DNA of 64,000 bases from Flavobacterium sp. Root420 (GCF_001427905.1 NZ_LMEF01000006.1:1-64000); one strand, 5' to 3'; shown: positions 17,377 through 26,903, counted from the stretch's first letter. Numbers and translations: made by a program. The notes: generated by a model from the letters alone, not told the origin.

Positions 17377-17406
17377 AGAGCGTCAAGAAAAATCTCTTGA
17401 CGCTCT
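17377..17406 (-). terminator. Terminator of tig
   Basis: A 12-bp perfect stem AGAGCGTCAAGA (17377-17388) and complement (17395-17406) has a six-base loop, 23 bases after the tig stop. A short T tract follows on the minus strand. Confidence 0.8.
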
Positions 17407-17428
17407 AATATACTTGTTTTTTCAGAAA

Positions 17429-18751
17429 TTATTCTCCGTAAGACGCAGCAATAAATTCTTCGTAAGTTACTTCTTTAGTTGTTGGATTTGCTTTTTCTTT
17501 GAACACTTCCAATAATTTTTCAGCAACAACTTGCTCAGATAATCTTTTTACTTCTTCCTGGTTAGATAAAACTCTGGCTACAATTCCCTGAACTTCTTCG
17601 TCAGTTGGGTTTGTTTGACCAAATTGAGCCATTTGTTGTCTGATAGCGTTTGTTGTAAAAGCTTTCAAATCTTCAAATGTAATTTGGATATTACTTTGAG
17701 CCATTGCTTTTCCTTCGATTAATTGAAAACGTAAACCTTTTTCAGATCTTGCGTATTCAACTTCAGCTTCTTCTGCAGAAAGTTTTTTCTCTCCAACAGT
17801 TTGCAACCATTTTTTAAGGAATTCAGCTGGTAAATCAAATTTTGTGCTTTCGATCAGGAAATCCTGAACGTCTAATAATAATTTTTGGTCAGCTTGCTGT
17901 GCGAATTGCGCTTCAGCATCTTCTTTAATTTTAGCTTTTAAATCTTCTAAAGAAGCTACTTTTCCTTCACCAAAAAGTTTATCAAATAAATCCTGGTTTA
18001 ATTCAGCCAATTCAGCTCCGTTGATTGCTTCGATTGTAAAGTTAACTTCAACATCTAAACCATGAACATCATCATGACCTACTTTTAAGTAATCCATTAA
18101 TTGGTGATCATCTTCGAATAAACCTTTTGTACTTACCGTTACAACATCACCAACTTTTTTACCAATGAATTTATCACCTGCTTTTTTATTGAATGTAGCT
18201 ACAGAAATTGTAGTTGTATTGTTGATACCTTTTTCTTCGTTTGAGAAAGTTCCGGTCAAATCAGAATCAGCAGCAACTACTTCTTGAGGAATTGCTTTTC
18301 CGAATTGTTTTTGGATACGCTCTACTTGTCCGTCGATTAATTTATCATCAGCAGTAACGATATATTTTACGATATTATTTTTTGCTTCTAAATCAATTTC
18401 GAAGTTAGGAACCAAACCAATTTCGTATTCGAAAGTTAGTTCTTCAGCATCCCAATCAAAGTTTTCGTTTTCTTTAGCAAGAGGAGTTCCTAAAAGATTT
18501 AATCTTTCAGATTGAATGAAACGCTCTAAAGCCAAATCAACTACTTTCTTAACTTCTTCCTGCTTAATAGCTTTTCCGTATTGTTTTTCAACAAGGTCTT
18601 TAGGAACTTGTCCTTTTCTAAAACCTTTAACGGTAGCCAAAGGCATTTTTTCGTTTATTCTTTTTGCTACTTGACCTTTATAATCCATGTGAACAACTGT
18701 CATTACAATCGTTTCATTCACAGCGTCTATTGCTACTCTTTTAATATCCAT
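17429..18751 (-). CDS. tig: Trigger factor
   Basis: Ribosome-bound chaperone and peptidyl-prolyl isomerase. The 440-residue protein has the N-terminal ribosome-binding domain with the signature VKGFRKGQVPKDLVEKQYGK (residues 41-60), equal to the GFRxGxVP loop of trigger factors. A degenerate FKBP-like domain follows (about 155-240), then a helical C-terminal domain. The FKBP part is weakly conserved, as is usual in Bacteroidota. It leads the tig-clpP-clpX group, with terminators between members. An inverted repeat overlaps its promoter region. Confidence 0.97.
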   Translation of the reverse strand: MDIKRVAIDAVNETIVMTVVHMDYKGQVAKRINEKMPLATVKGFRKGQVPKDLVEKQYGKAIKQEEVKKVVDLALERFIQSERLNLLGTPLAKENENFDWDAEELTFEYEIGLVPNFEIDLEAKNNIVKYIVTADDKLIDGQVERIQKQFGKAIPQEVVAADSDLTGTFSNEEKGINNTTTISVATFNKKAGDKFIGKKVGDVVTVSTKGLFEDDHQLMDYLKVGHDDVHGLDVEVNFTIEAINGAELAELNQDLFDKLFGEGKVASLEDLKAKIKEDAEAQFAQQADQKLLLDVQDFLIESTKFDLPAEFLKKWLQTVGEKKLSAEEAEVEYARSEKGLRFQLIEGKAMAQSNIQITFEDLKAFTTNAIRQQMAQFGQTNPTDEEVQGIVARVLSNQEEVKRLSEQVVAEKLLEVFKEKANPTTKEVTYEEFIAASYGE

Positions 18752-18777
18752 CTTCTTCTTTAATTTACATAATAAAA

Positions 18778-18812
18778 TTGGGTTGCAAAATTATAAAATT
18801 TTTGCAACCCAA
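18778..18812 (-). terminator. 13-bp inverted repeat between the holin-like gene and tig
   Basis: TTGGGTTGCAAAA (18778-18790) pairs perfectly with 18800-18812 across a nine-base loop. On the minus strand it is followed by TTTTATT, fitting a terminator for the gene ending at 18868. The same DNA contains TAATTTTG, a -7-like box, 40 bases before tig. It might therefore also act as an operator. Confidence 0.6.
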
Positions 18813-18867
18813 CCAAGTTTTTAATCTATTGTATTTGAAGCGGTTTTTAACCCGCTTATATTTCAAT

Positions 18868-19212
18868 TTATTTATCGTCTCCTAAAATTTCATAAGTAAT
18901 AGATTGAAGGATAGACAAGATGATACTGAAGAATAAAGCTGTCCAGAATGTATCAACCGCAAAACCTCCTACTATGTTAGTACACAGCAGAATAATAATG
19001 GCGTTTATAACCAATAAAAACAATCCTAAAGTAATGAATGTTACCGGCAATGTCAGGATTACCAAAATTGGTTTAATAAAAAGATTTAATAATCCCAGAA
19101 CCACTGCAACGATTACAGCCGTGGCAAAACTGGCAACATGAACTCCTGGCAGAAAATTGGCAATTAACAAAACCAGCGCTGCGGTAACAAGAAGTCTGAG
19201 TAATAATTTCAT
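18868..19212 (-). CDS. Phage holin family / DUF360-type membrane protein
   Basis: A 114-residue protein with four predicted membrane spans, starting MKLLLRLLVTAALVLLIANF. The motif VVLGLLNLFIKPILVILTLP (about residues 36-55) and the later INAIIILL are typical of the YvlD/'mycobacterial phage holin IV' family (DUF360). These are housekeeping membrane proteins, not true phage holins; no phage genes are nearby. Function unknown. Confidence 0.88.
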   Translation of the reverse strand: MKLLLRLLVTAALVLLIANFLPGVHVASFATAVIVAVVLGLLNLFIKPILVILTLPVTFITLGLFLLVINAIIILLCTNIVGGFAVDTFWTALFFSIILSILQSITYEILGDDK

Positions 19213-19265
19213 AGTTTTTCGATTTTAAAGTTTTAATAAAAGTACTAAAATTTTGATCAAATAAA

Positions 19266-20030
19266 TTACTCTTTCAAAAATGTAGTGGTCATCTCAAAAA
19301 ACATTTTAGGATTTTCGGCATGAAGCCAATGTCCGGCATTTGGAATCGTTTCGAACTTTACCTTTGGAAAATGTTGACGAATGGCATCAAAATCTGAATC
19401 TAAAATATAACCGGATTCTCCTCCACGAATAAATAAGGTAGGCTTATCAAAAACCAAACCCTCTGGCAAAGCTTTTCCGATGGCTTCCAGATTATTATTG
19501 AAAACTTCCAAATTGAATCTAAAAGCTAATTGTCCGGGCTCCTTCCAGTATAAATTCTTTAACAAAAACTGACGCGTTCCAAAATCAGGAACGTATTGCG
19601 CCACAATTGCCTCAACATCATTTCGGCTTGGTTTTACAGAAAAATCAACTGCATTTAAGCCTGCCAAAATATCCTGATGGTGTTGTTTGTAAAATTTCGG
19701 ACCGATATCTCCCACAATTAATTTATCTACAATTTCGGGATGTGTCGTTGCAAAAAGCATGGCCACTTTTCCTCCCATCGAATGTCCTAAAATATCAATT
19801 CTCGTTAATTGATTTGCCTGACAATATTCGGAAACATCCTGCACCATAGCTTCATAACTCCATTCATTTGAATGAAAACTGCGCCCGTGATTTCTTAAAT
19901 CTAAAATATGAACCTGAAATCCGGCTTCAACATATTGTCCGGCTAGTGTTTTCCAGTTGTCTGACATTCCCAGAAAACCGTGCATGATAATAAATGGCTT
20001 TCCTTCCCCTTCTATTTTTGAGTATAACAT
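19266..20030 (-). CDS. Alpha/beta hydrolase (YbfF-like esterase)
   Basis: A 254-residue cytosolic hydrolase. HGFLGMSDNWKTLAGQY (residues 18-34) gives the oxyanion loop. GHSMGG, about residue 102, is the nucleophile elbow with its Ser. The His is in NAGHWLHAENP near the end. An Asp is expected in the region after FIRGGESGYI. This layout matches YbfF-type esterases acting on short acyl or acyl-CoA substrates. It is 47 bases after pdxJ on the same strand, so co-transcription is likely. Confidence 0.9.
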   Translation of the reverse strand: MLYSKIEGEGKPFIIMHGFLGMSDNWKTLAGQYVEAGFQVHILDLRNHGRSFHSNEWSYEAMVQDVSEYCQANQLTRIDILGHSMGGKVAMLFATTHPEIVDKLIVGDIGPKFYKQHHQDILAGLNAVDFSVKPSRNDVEAIVAQYVPDFGTRQFLLKNLYWKEPGQLAFRFNLEVFNNNLEAIGKALPEGLVFDKPTLFIRGGESGYILDSDFDAIRQHFPKVKFETIPNAGHWLHAENPKMFFEMTTTFLKE

Positions 20031-20077
20031 TATAATTTTATTTTTATTCTATAATTCTCTTTGAAAGCTTCGAAACC

Positions 20078-20791
20078 TTATTTCAATTTATTCAAATACA
20101 TATTCACCACATTATCTAATCCAAGATAAAGTGCCTCTGCAATTAAAGCATGTCCAATCGAAACTTCTAATAATCCTGGAATATTTTGTTTAAAAAACTG
20201 AATATTATCCAAACTTAAATCATGTCCGGCATTGATTCCTAAATCTAGTTCATTAGCTAATTCTGCGGCTTTCACATAAGGATCAATTCCGTTTTTATTC
20301 CCTAAATCATATTGGTGGGCAAAAGCTTCGGTATACAATTCAATTCGGTCAGTTCCAGTTTTTTTTGCACCTTCGATCATTTCCAAAACCGGATCAACAA
20401 AAATTGAAGTCCTGATTCCGTTTCGTTGAAATTCCTGAATAACCTCCGCTAAATAATCCTGATTTTTTATAGTGTCCCAACCTGCAGAAGAAGTAATTGC
20501 ACCAATTGCATCAGGAACTAATGTTACCTGAGTCGGCTTGCATTCTAAAACCAAATCAATAAAATTATGCTGTGGATTTCCTTCAATATTATATTCGGTA
20601 TAAACGATCGGTTTTAAATCACGGGCATCCTGATAACGTATGTGGCGCTCGTCCGGACGCGGGTGAATGGTAATTCCTTGTCCGCCAAATTTCTGAATAT
20701 CGGTAGCCACTTTTAATAAATCAGGAACATTTCCACCTCTTGCATTACGTAAGGTTGCAATTTTATTGATATTTACACTTAACTTTGTCAT
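20078..20791 (-). CDS. pdxJ: Pyridoxine 5'-phosphate synthase
   Basis: Joins 1-deoxyxylulose 5-phosphate and 3-amino-2-oxopropyl phosphate to make pyridoxine 5'-phosphate in the DXP-dependent vitamin B6 pathway. The 237-residue TIM barrel shows VNINKIATLRNARGG at the start. IHPRPDERHI carries H43, R45 and H50 of the phosphate/active site. NAGHDL is near residue 195 and IGHALIAEALYLGL at the end. Length and motifs are standard. A minus-strand TATTTTTG box lies at 20834-20841. Confidence 0.97.
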   Translation of the reverse strand: MTKLSVNINKIATLRNARGGNVPDLLKVATDIQKFGGQGITIHPRPDERHIRYQDARDLKPIVYTEYNIEGNPQHNFIDLVLECKPTQVTLVPDAIGAITSSAGWDTIKNQDYLAEVIQEFQRNGIRTSIFVDPVLEMIEGAKKTGTDRIELYTEAFAHQYDLGNKNGIDPYVKAAELANELDLGINAGHDLSLDNIQFFKQNIPGLLEVSIGHALIAEALYLGLDNVVNMYLNKLK

Positions 20792-20907
20792 ATAAATGGA
20801 TAATTAATTCTAGTAACACTATATTTGTTACGACAAAAATACAAAGTAAAACGTAGCAGTTTTTGCTATTTTTTGATTATTTTGCATCAAATATCTCCAA
20901 CTGATTT

Positions 20908-21567
20908 ATGACAGAAATTACCAACTATATCACAAACGATTTTCGAGCAATTGATAGTCAGGAAACGATAGCCACGGTTCAGGACTTTTTTGCCGATGTT
21001 AATTTTTCGCATTTTCCGGTTTTGGAAAACAGTATTTTCATTGGAAGTATTGCTTCTGATGATGTTGAAACTTTTGATACTGACAAAAAGGCGATTGACT
21101 ACAAATACACTTTAGAACGTTTTTTTGCCAGAAAATCAATGATGTGGCTGGATGTTTTAGAAGTTTTTGCGAAAAACCATACCAATACAGTTCCGGTTAT
21201 TGACGAAAATAATACCTATATAGGTTATTATGAAATGGAAGACATCATGAAATTTTTTCAGGAAACTCCATTTTTAAAAGAACAAGGCGGAATTATAATT
21301 GTTCAAAGAGGACTTTTAGATTATTCTATGGGTCAGGTGACTCAAATTGTAGAAAGTAATAATGGTAAAATCCTGGGCTGTTTTGTATCTGAAGCTGATT
21401 TAGAAAATGTTCAGATAACAATAAAAATTGGCGTTGGCCCGATGAATGAAATAATTCAGACATTCAGGCGATACAATTATGAAATCATTTCAGAGCATCA
21501 GGAAGACGCTTATATCAACAGTTTAAAAGAACGTTCTGATTATTTAGACAAATACCTGAACATATAA
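20908..21567 (+). CDS. CBS domain protein
   Basis: A 219-residue cytosolic protein. Residues 1-125 form a pair of CBS motifs: FSHFPVLENSIFIGSIASDD in the first, HTNTVPVIDENNTYIGYYEM in the second. The C-terminal part (about 130-210), with GGIIIVQRGLLDYSMGQVTQ, looks ACT-like. CBS pairs bind adenosine nucleotides; this kind of protein is a stand-alone sensor with no known partner. It precedes nadK, with a terminator between, and diverges from pdxJ. This gene order is common in Flavobacteria. Confidence 0.88.
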   Translation: MTEITNYITNDFRAIDSQETIATVQDFFADVNFSHFPVLENSIFIGSIASDDVETFDTDKKAIDYKYTLERFFARKSMMWLDVLEVFAKNHTNTVPVIDENNTYIGYYEMEDIMKFFQETPFLKEQGGIIIVQRGLLDYSMGQVTQIVESNNGKILGCFVSEADLENVQITIKIGVGPMNEIIQTFRRYNYEIISEHQEDAYINSLKERSDYLDKYLNI

Positions 21568-21574
21568 ATTAGAA

Positions 21575-21669
21575 AATTAGATAATGTGTCAATTAGATAA
21601 TTCTTCAACGGCTGACACATTATCTGTTTTTTTTTAATTGACACATTATAATTGACACATTATCTAATT
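21575..21669. repeat. Nested TGACACATTAT inverted repeats with a terminator
   Basis: AATTAGATAATGTGTCAATT at 21575-21594 is perfectly complementary to 21650-21669. Inside, 21579-21591 pairs with 21613-21625, followed by nine T (21627-21635): a good terminator for the CBS gene. A further TGACACATTAT copy is at 21639-21649. Together there are four copies of an 11-base word in 95 bases. Confidence 0.75.
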
Positions 21670-21676
21670 AAAAAGA

Positions 21677-22561
21677 ATGAAAGTAGCCATTTACGGACAG
21701 TATTATCAAAACAGTACAGAACCTATCATTAAAGATATTTTTCAGTTTTTCAATTCCAATAATGTAGAAATGGTAATTGAAGAAACTTTCCTAAAAATGC
21801 TTTATGAAAAAGAGTTGATTAAAAATGATTATAAAACTTTTTCATCCAGTACCTCGCTTGATAGCAGTTTTGAAATGCTGATTAGTATTGGTGGTGACGG
21901 AACTATTTTGAGAGCGGCAACTTTAGTTCGTAATTCAGGTGTTCCAATCTTAGGAATCAACGCCGGAAGATTAGGTTTTTTGGCTACTGTTCAAAAAGAA
22001 AAAATTGACAGTTTTTTACAATTTGTAATCGACAAAAAATACACTACCACAGAAAGAACCCTGTTGAGTTTGACTTGTGAGCCACAAAATGATGCTATTG
22101 CAGAGTTGAATTTTGCCATGAATGAAGTTACAGTGAGCCGAAAAGATACTACGTCGATGATTACTGTTGAAACTTATCTGAATAATGAATATCTAAATTC
22201 GTATTGGGCGGATGGTTTAATCATCTCAACACCAACCGGTTCTACAGGATATTCTTTAAGTTGTGGCGGTCCGATATTAACTCCAAATGTAGCAAGTTTA
22301 GTAATTACACCCATTGCGCCACATAACTTAACCGCAAGACCATTGGTAATTCCTGACGATACCGAAATAAAACTTCGTGTTTCAGGAAGAGAAGACCAAT
22401 ATTTAATTTCATTAGACTCACGAATTTCATCTGTAAAGAATGAATCGGTTTTAACTATCAAAAAAACAGATTACAAAATAAAAATGGTTGAAATTCCAGG
22501 TGAAACTTTCTTAAAAACCCTGAGAAACAAATTACTTTGGGGAGAAGACAAAAGGAATTAA
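21677..22561 (+). CDS. nadK: NAD kinase
   Basis: Phosphorylates NAD to NADP using ATP or polyphosphate. The 294-residue protein has the GGDGT loop at 72-76, the NE motif at 149-150 and the glycine-rich stretch LIISTPTGSTGYSLSCGGP at 181-199, all diagnostic. The starting MKVAIYGQYYQ is the usual Bacteroidota form. It is 110 bases after the CBS gene, past a terminator, so it has its own promoter. Confidence 0.97.
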   Translation: MKVAIYGQYYQNSTEPIIKDIFQFFNSNNVEMVIEETFLKMLYEKELIKNDYKTFSSSTSLDSSFEMLISIGGDGTILRAATLVRNSGVPILGINAGRLGFLATVQKEKIDSFLQFVIDKKYTTTERTLLSLTCEPQNDAIAELNFAMNEVTVSRKDTTSMITVETYLNNEYLNSYWADGLIISTPTGSTGYSLSCGGPILTPNVASLVITPIAPHNLTARPLVIPDDTEIKLRVSGREDQYLISLDSRISSVKNESVLTIKKTDYKIKMVEIPGETFLKTLRNKLLWGEDKRN

Positions 22562-22687
22562 GCTTTTTTCTAATGCTACACTATACGATAATACCACATT
22601 TTCTCGTTCTGCATGTAGTGAATCATCATTAAATGTCTCAAAATCATATCGTAAATTGAAAAAAAAGCACATTTAGCTAAAGGAACG

Positions 22688-22716
22688 TTGATTCGTATCG
22701 ATAATTATTATATTTG
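22688..22716 (+). promoter_or_regulatory. Bacteroidota-type promoter for the DUF6089 gene
   Basis: TTG at 22688-22690 and TATATTTG at 22709-22716 are 18 bases apart, matching the TTG / TAnnTTTG pattern of the primary sigma factor in Bacteroidota. The start codon is 18 bases after the box. This is the best promoter match I noticed and should drive the DUF6089-uppS-bamA-ompH run. Confidence 0.7.
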
Positions 22717-22734
22717 CACGCAATTTTGAATTAA

Positions 22735-23418
22735 ATGAAGAAAATTTTTAATTTATTGTTATGTTTTTTCCCCTTTATCACACTAAATGCTCAAATCCAT
22801 GAGATAGGTGTTTTTCTAGGCGGAAGCAACTTTGTAGGCGACGTAGGAAAAACAACTTATATTGCTCCTGAAAAATTAGCTTTTGGCGTTTTGTATAAAT
22901 GGAATAAAAGCCCACGCCATGCGTATCGCTTCTCCTACACACAATCTACAATTGCTGGAAACGACAAAGATTCAGAAGAGACAGGAAGAAGCAACAGAGG
23001 CTATAGTTTTGAAAATACTGTAAAAGAGTTTTCTGCCGGATTAGAATTTAATTTCTTCGATTTTAATCTTCACGATTATCATCCGAAAGTTACTCCTTAT
23101 ATATATTCAGGATTAAGTTACTTTTTATATGACGAATTGTACATCAGCGGAGGGCAAACCAGAAAAGATAAAAATTCAAGTTCAATTGCTATCCCTATGA
23201 CGTTAGGTATAAAATCAAACATCACTCCTCATTTTGTTATTGGAGCAGAGGTTGGCGCCCGTTATACCTTTACTGATGATTTGGACGGAAGTAATCCGGG
23301 CAATGATAATTTAAAATCGTTGCGTTTTGGAAATTTAAATAATAATGATTGGTATGTTTTCTCTGGTATTACTTTAACCTATACCTTTGGACAAAAACCT
23401 TGCTATTGCGCAGAATAA
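22735..23418 (+). CDS. DUF6089 family outer-membrane protein
   Basis: A 227-residue protein with a signal peptide ending LNAQ (residue 19) and a beta-barrel-like mature part. IHEIGVFLGGSNFVGDVGKT at the start, SPRHAYRFSYTQ, and the alternating aromatic end WYVFSGITLTYTFGQKP fit DUF6089/PorT-like proteins of Bacteroidota. It ends PCYCAE, five bases before uppS. The link with uppS and bamA suggests a role in envelope assembly, which is inference. Confidence 0.85.
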   Translation: MKKIFNLLLCFFPFITLNAQIHEIGVFLGGSNFVGDVGKTTYIAPEKLAFGVLYKWNKSPRHAYRFSYTQSTIAGNDKDSEETGRSNRGYSFENTVKEFSAGLEFNFFDFNLHDYHPKVTPYIYSGLSYFLYDELYISGGQTRKDKNSSSIAIPMTLGIKSNITPHFVIGAEVGARYTFTDDLDGSNPGNDNLKSLRFGNLNNNDWYVFSGITLTYTFGQKPCYCAE

Positions 23419-23422
23419 TAAA

Positions 23423-24163
23423 ATGAACTTACTAGACTCTATAGATCAAACAAATTTACCCAAACATTTGGCCATTATCATGGACGGAAATGGGCGCTGG
23501 GCCAAACAACAAGGCTTTTTACGCGCTTTTGGTCATGAAAACGGAACTAAATCGGTAAAAAAAACAATTACTACTTGTGCCAAACTTGGTATTGAGTATT
23601 TAACCCTTTATGCATTTTCGACAGAAAACTGGAATCGTCCTAAACTTGAAGTCCAGGCATTAATGAAAATATTGATCAATTCATTAAAAAAAGAACTTGT
23701 TACGCTGCAGGAAAACAATATCAGACTCAACGCTATTGGAAATCTTGAAAAGCTGCCAAAGTCAGCTCAAAAAGAACTTCTGGACGTTATTGATAAGACA
23801 AAAAATAATACTCGTCTCACTCTAACTCTCGCCTTAAGCTACGGATCTCGGGAAGAATTGGTAAATGCCGTTAGAATCATCAGTGATAAAGTTAAAAATA
23901 ATATAATTTCATTAGACACTATTGACGATTCAATTATAAATGAGCATCTTTACACGCAAAATTTACCTGACGTAGATTTATTAATACGAACAAGTGGAGA
24001 ACATAGAATAAGTAATTTTTTGCTATGGCAGATAGCCTATGCAGAATTATATTTTACTAATGTCTTGTGGCCAGACTTTAAAGATCAAGATTTATATGAG
24101 GCTATTATTAGTTATCAAAAAAGAGAACGTAGATTTGGAAAAACCAGTGAACAAATTAAATAA
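23423..24163 (+). CDS. uppS: Isoprenyl transferase (undecaprenyl diphosphate synthase)
   Basis: Makes undecaprenyl diphosphate, the lipid carrier for peptidoglycan and other glycans. Started at the Met at 23423, giving 246 residues, the family's normal size. The frame is open from 23387, but that would overlap the DUF6089 gene. IMDGNGRWAKQQGF carries D21 and the conserved GNGRWA. YAFSTENWNRP and the ending region DLLIRTSGEHRISNFLLWQ, with the substrate-binding Arg, follow. The last codons overlap the bamA start by about 17 bases. Confidence 0.96.
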   Translation: MNLLDSIDQTNLPKHLAIIMDGNGRWAKQQGFLRAFGHENGTKSVKKTITTCAKLGIEYLTLYAFSTENWNRPKLEVQALMKILINSLKKELVTLQENNIRLNAIGNLEKLPKSAQKELLDVIDKTKNNTRLTLTLALSYGSREELVNAVRIISDKVKNNIISLDTIDDSIINEHLYTQNLPDVDLLIRTSGEHRISNFLLWQIAYAELYFTNVLWPDFKDQDLYEAIISYQKRERRFGKTSEQIK

Positions 24164-26855
24164 TTTTTTAGTGTTACAAAAAAGAATACAAATAGTACTT
24201 ACCCTAATTCTTTTGGGTAGTTTTTCACAAATTAAAGCACAAGAAAGAGTTCCTTTTGATCAGGGAAAAAAATATATTCTTGCTAAAGTTTCTGTTGTTG
24301 GTAAAATAAGCTTCAATGAACAAACTGTTGTTACTTTTACTGGCCTTCAAAAAGGACAGGAAATAACCGTACCTGGTGAAGAAATCAGTGGCGCTATTAA
24401 AAAATTAGGTAAACTTGGTCTATTCGATGAAATCTCCTTTTATGTAAATAAAATTGAAAACGACAGTATTTATTTAGATCTGAATATTGTCGAACTTCCT
24501 AAATTAAATGAAGTTAAATTTGTTGGTATTAAAAAGAGTAAAGTAGAAGGATTAATTAAGGATAATAACCTGACAAAGAATAAAATTGTCAACGAAAACT
24601 TAATTACAACGACCAAAAATTACATCGAAAACAAATACAAAAAAGAAGGTTTCTATAACACAAAAGTTACTATAACAAATACTCCGGATAGTACTGCCGG
24701 AAATCAGGTTAATATGCTCGTTCGGGTTGATAAGGGTGATAAGGTGAAAATCAGCAGTATTGATTTCATCGGAAACAAACAACTTACTGATACCCAATTG
24801 AGATCTGCAATGAAGGACACGAAACAAAAGAATATTTTGCGTGTTTTAAAAGCCTCAAAATTTATTCCTGAAAAATACAAAACCGACTTAGAAAAAGTCA
24901 TTGCTGCTTATAAGGAAAAAGGATATCGTGATGCCCGTATAATTTATGACTCTGTTATTTATAACAAGGAGAAAAACATGCTGGCTATCAAAATTAATAT
25001 GGAAGAAGGAAATAAATACTACTTTGGTAATATTAAATTCTTAGGAAATACTGTTTACTCTGACCAGCTTTTAAACCGTTATTTAGGGATTAAAAAAGGT
25101 GAAGTATACAACGGAGTTTTATTAGAGAAAAGAATTGCCGATAATACAAAACCAGATGCAGAAGATATTACCAACCTGTATCAAAATAATGGTTATTTAT
25201 TCTCAAAAATTAACTCTGTAGAGGTAAGAACAGTTAATGATACAATTGATTTTGAGATTAGAGTTACAGAAGGTCCTATTGCATATTTCAATAAAATCTA
25301 TGTTACAGGAAATGACAAAACAAATGATCATGTTATTTACCGGGAATTAAGAACCAAGCCAGGTGAAAAATACAGTAAAGAACAATTGGTTAGAACTATT
25401 CGTGAAATTGGTCAGCTAGGATTCTTTGATCCTGAGGCTATCAAACCTGAATTTAGAAATGTTGATGCAGGAGCAGGAACAGTAGATATCGAATATCAGG
25501 TTGTTGAAAAAGGATCTAGTCAGGTTGAACTTCAGGGAGGTTACGGTGGAGGTGGCTTCATTGGAACTTTAGGACTGTCGTTCAATAACTTTTCTGCAAG
25601 AAATTTATTTAATAAAGAAGCTTACAAACCGCTACCAATGGGAGATGGTCAAAAAGTAGCACTTCGTTTACAAGGAAGTACTTATTTTCAAACCTATAGT
25701 TTATCATTCTCTGAGCCATGGTTTGGAGGTAAAAAACCAGTACAATTCAGTTCATCTATCTCTTATAGTACACAATACCTTAATAATTATATTACAAGAG
25801 ATGTGGACAAGAGCAAAAGTTTTAATATTTTTACTGTACAAGTAGGATTAGCAAAAAGGTTAACTGTGCCAGATGATTATTTTGTTTTATCACAATCGGT
25901 AAGTTACCAACATTACGACCTTAACAATTATAACACAGGTTTATTTACATTTGGTAACGGAGCGTCAAGAAACTTAGCCTATACAATTGGACTTTCAAGA
26001 AGTAATAAAGGGGTAAACCCGATATTCCCAACTTATGGTTCTGAGTTTAGTATTTCTGCAAAAGTAACTCCTCCATATTCATTGTTTAATGGTATTAACT
26101 ATGCTGACTTACCAAATCAGAAAGAATATAAAATGCAATACACCGGAGAGAATACCTCTGGTGCTGATGGACAGCCATTAAACAAAGGTGATTATATGAA
26201 GTCCGCTGGCACAAACTCATCAGGTCAAACTTTATATAATAGTGTTGGTTCTGATTATGCAAGTGCTGATACTGATCAGGGTAAAGTGGACCAGAAAAGA
26301 TACAATTGGTTAGAATATTATAAAATTAAATTTAAAGCAGACTGGTATACTAAAGTATACGGTAAGCTAGTATTAAGAACCTTAACAGAATTTGGTTTCT
26401 TAGGAGCTTATGATCAGGCAAGAGGAGTTGTCCCTTTCGAACGCTTTTATTTAGGTGGAGACGGAATGGCAAACTACTCAATGGATGGTAGAGAAACAAT
26501 CCAGTTGAGAGGTTATCCGAATAACTCTTTAACTCCGGTAAACTCTAGAGGCGAACAAATTGGAGCAACAATTTATAACAAATTCTCTATGGAATTGCGT
26601 TATCCAATTACATTAAAATCATCAGCATCTATTTATGCTTTAACGTTCTTAGAAGCGGGTTCATCCTATCCAACATTTAAAGATTACAACCCGTTTGACT
26701 TAAGTCGTTCAGCAGGTTTTGGTTTACGTGTATTTATGCCGGCATTTGGATTGTTAGGAATTGATTTAGGATATGGGTTTGATGCTCTTCCTGGATCTGT
26801 TACAAATAAAGCAAACGGTTGGGAAACGCACTTTATCATTGGCCAGCAATTTTAG
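24147..26855 (+). CDS. bamA: Outer membrane protein assembly factor BamA
   Basis: Inserts beta-barrel proteins into the outer membrane. The frame is open from 24039 inside uppS. I place the start at GTG 24147, which gives MNKLNNFLVLQKRIQIVLTL and a signal peptide ending IKAQ; a second GTG at 24171 is the alternative. About 900 residues long. The first half holds five POTRA domains, among them VEGPIAYF-like VTEGPIAYFNKIYVTGN. The barrel follows, with the conserved FYLGGDGM and RGYPNNSL loop (the VRGF/Y region) and a final aromatic residue (GQQF). Extra loops of 40-60 residues in the barrel are normal for Flavobacteria. Confidence 0.95.
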   Translation: MNKLNNFLVLQKRIQIVLTLILLGSFSQIKAQERVPFDQGKKYILAKVSVVGKISFNEQTVVTFTGLQKGQEITVPGEEISGAIKKLGKLGLFDEISFYVNKIENDSIYLDLNIVELPKLNEVKFVGIKKSKVEGLIKDNNLTKNKIVNENLITTTKNYIENKYKKEGFYNTKVTITNTPDSTAGNQVNMLVRVDKGDKVKISSIDFIGNKQLTDTQLRSAMKDTKQKNILRVLKASKFIPEKYKTDLEKVIAAYKEKGYRDARIIYDSVIYNKEKNMLAIKINMEEGNKYYFGNIKFLGNTVYSDQLLNRYLGIKKGEVYNGVLLEKRIADNTKPDAEDITNLYQNNGYLFSKINSVEVRTVNDTIDFEIRVTEGPIAYFNKIYVTGNDKTNDHVIYRELRTKPGEKYSKEQLVRTIREIGQLGFFDPEAIKPEFRNVDAGAGTVDIEYQVVEKGSSQVELQGGYGGGGFIGTLGLSFNNFSARNLFNKEAYKPLPMGDGQKVALRLQGSTYFQTYSLSFSEPWFGGKKPVQFSSSISYSTQYLNNYITRDVDKSKSFNIFTVQVGLAKRLTVPDDYFVLSQSVSYQHYDLNNYNTGLFTFGNGASRNLAYTIGLSRSNKGVNPIFPTYGSEFSISAKVTPPYSLFNGINYADLPNQKEYKMQYTGENTSGADGQPLNKGDYMKSAGTNSSGQTLYNSVGSDYASADTDQGKVDQKRYNWLEYYKIKFKADWYTKVYGKLVLRTLTEFGFLGAYDQARGVVPFERFYLGGDGMANYSMDGRETIQLRGYPNNSLTPVNSRGEQIGATIYNKFSMELRYPITLKSSASIYALTFLEAGSSYPTFKDYNPFDLSRSAGFGLRVFMPAFGLLGIDLGYGFDALPGSVTNKANGWETHFIIGQQF

Positions 26856-26903
26856 TCCAATTTTTAGTACATTTGGCTAGAAATTCGAAAATAAACTAAT
26901 GTT

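Noticed and set aside
17165..17386. 73-codon open frame between tig and clpP on the minus strand
   Set aside because: It spans the structured element and the tig terminator, has a biased composition and no family features; treated as non-coding.
18868..19212. Holin name suggesting a prophage
   Set aside because: DUF360-type proteins are chromosomal housekeeping proteins and no other phage gene is nearby.
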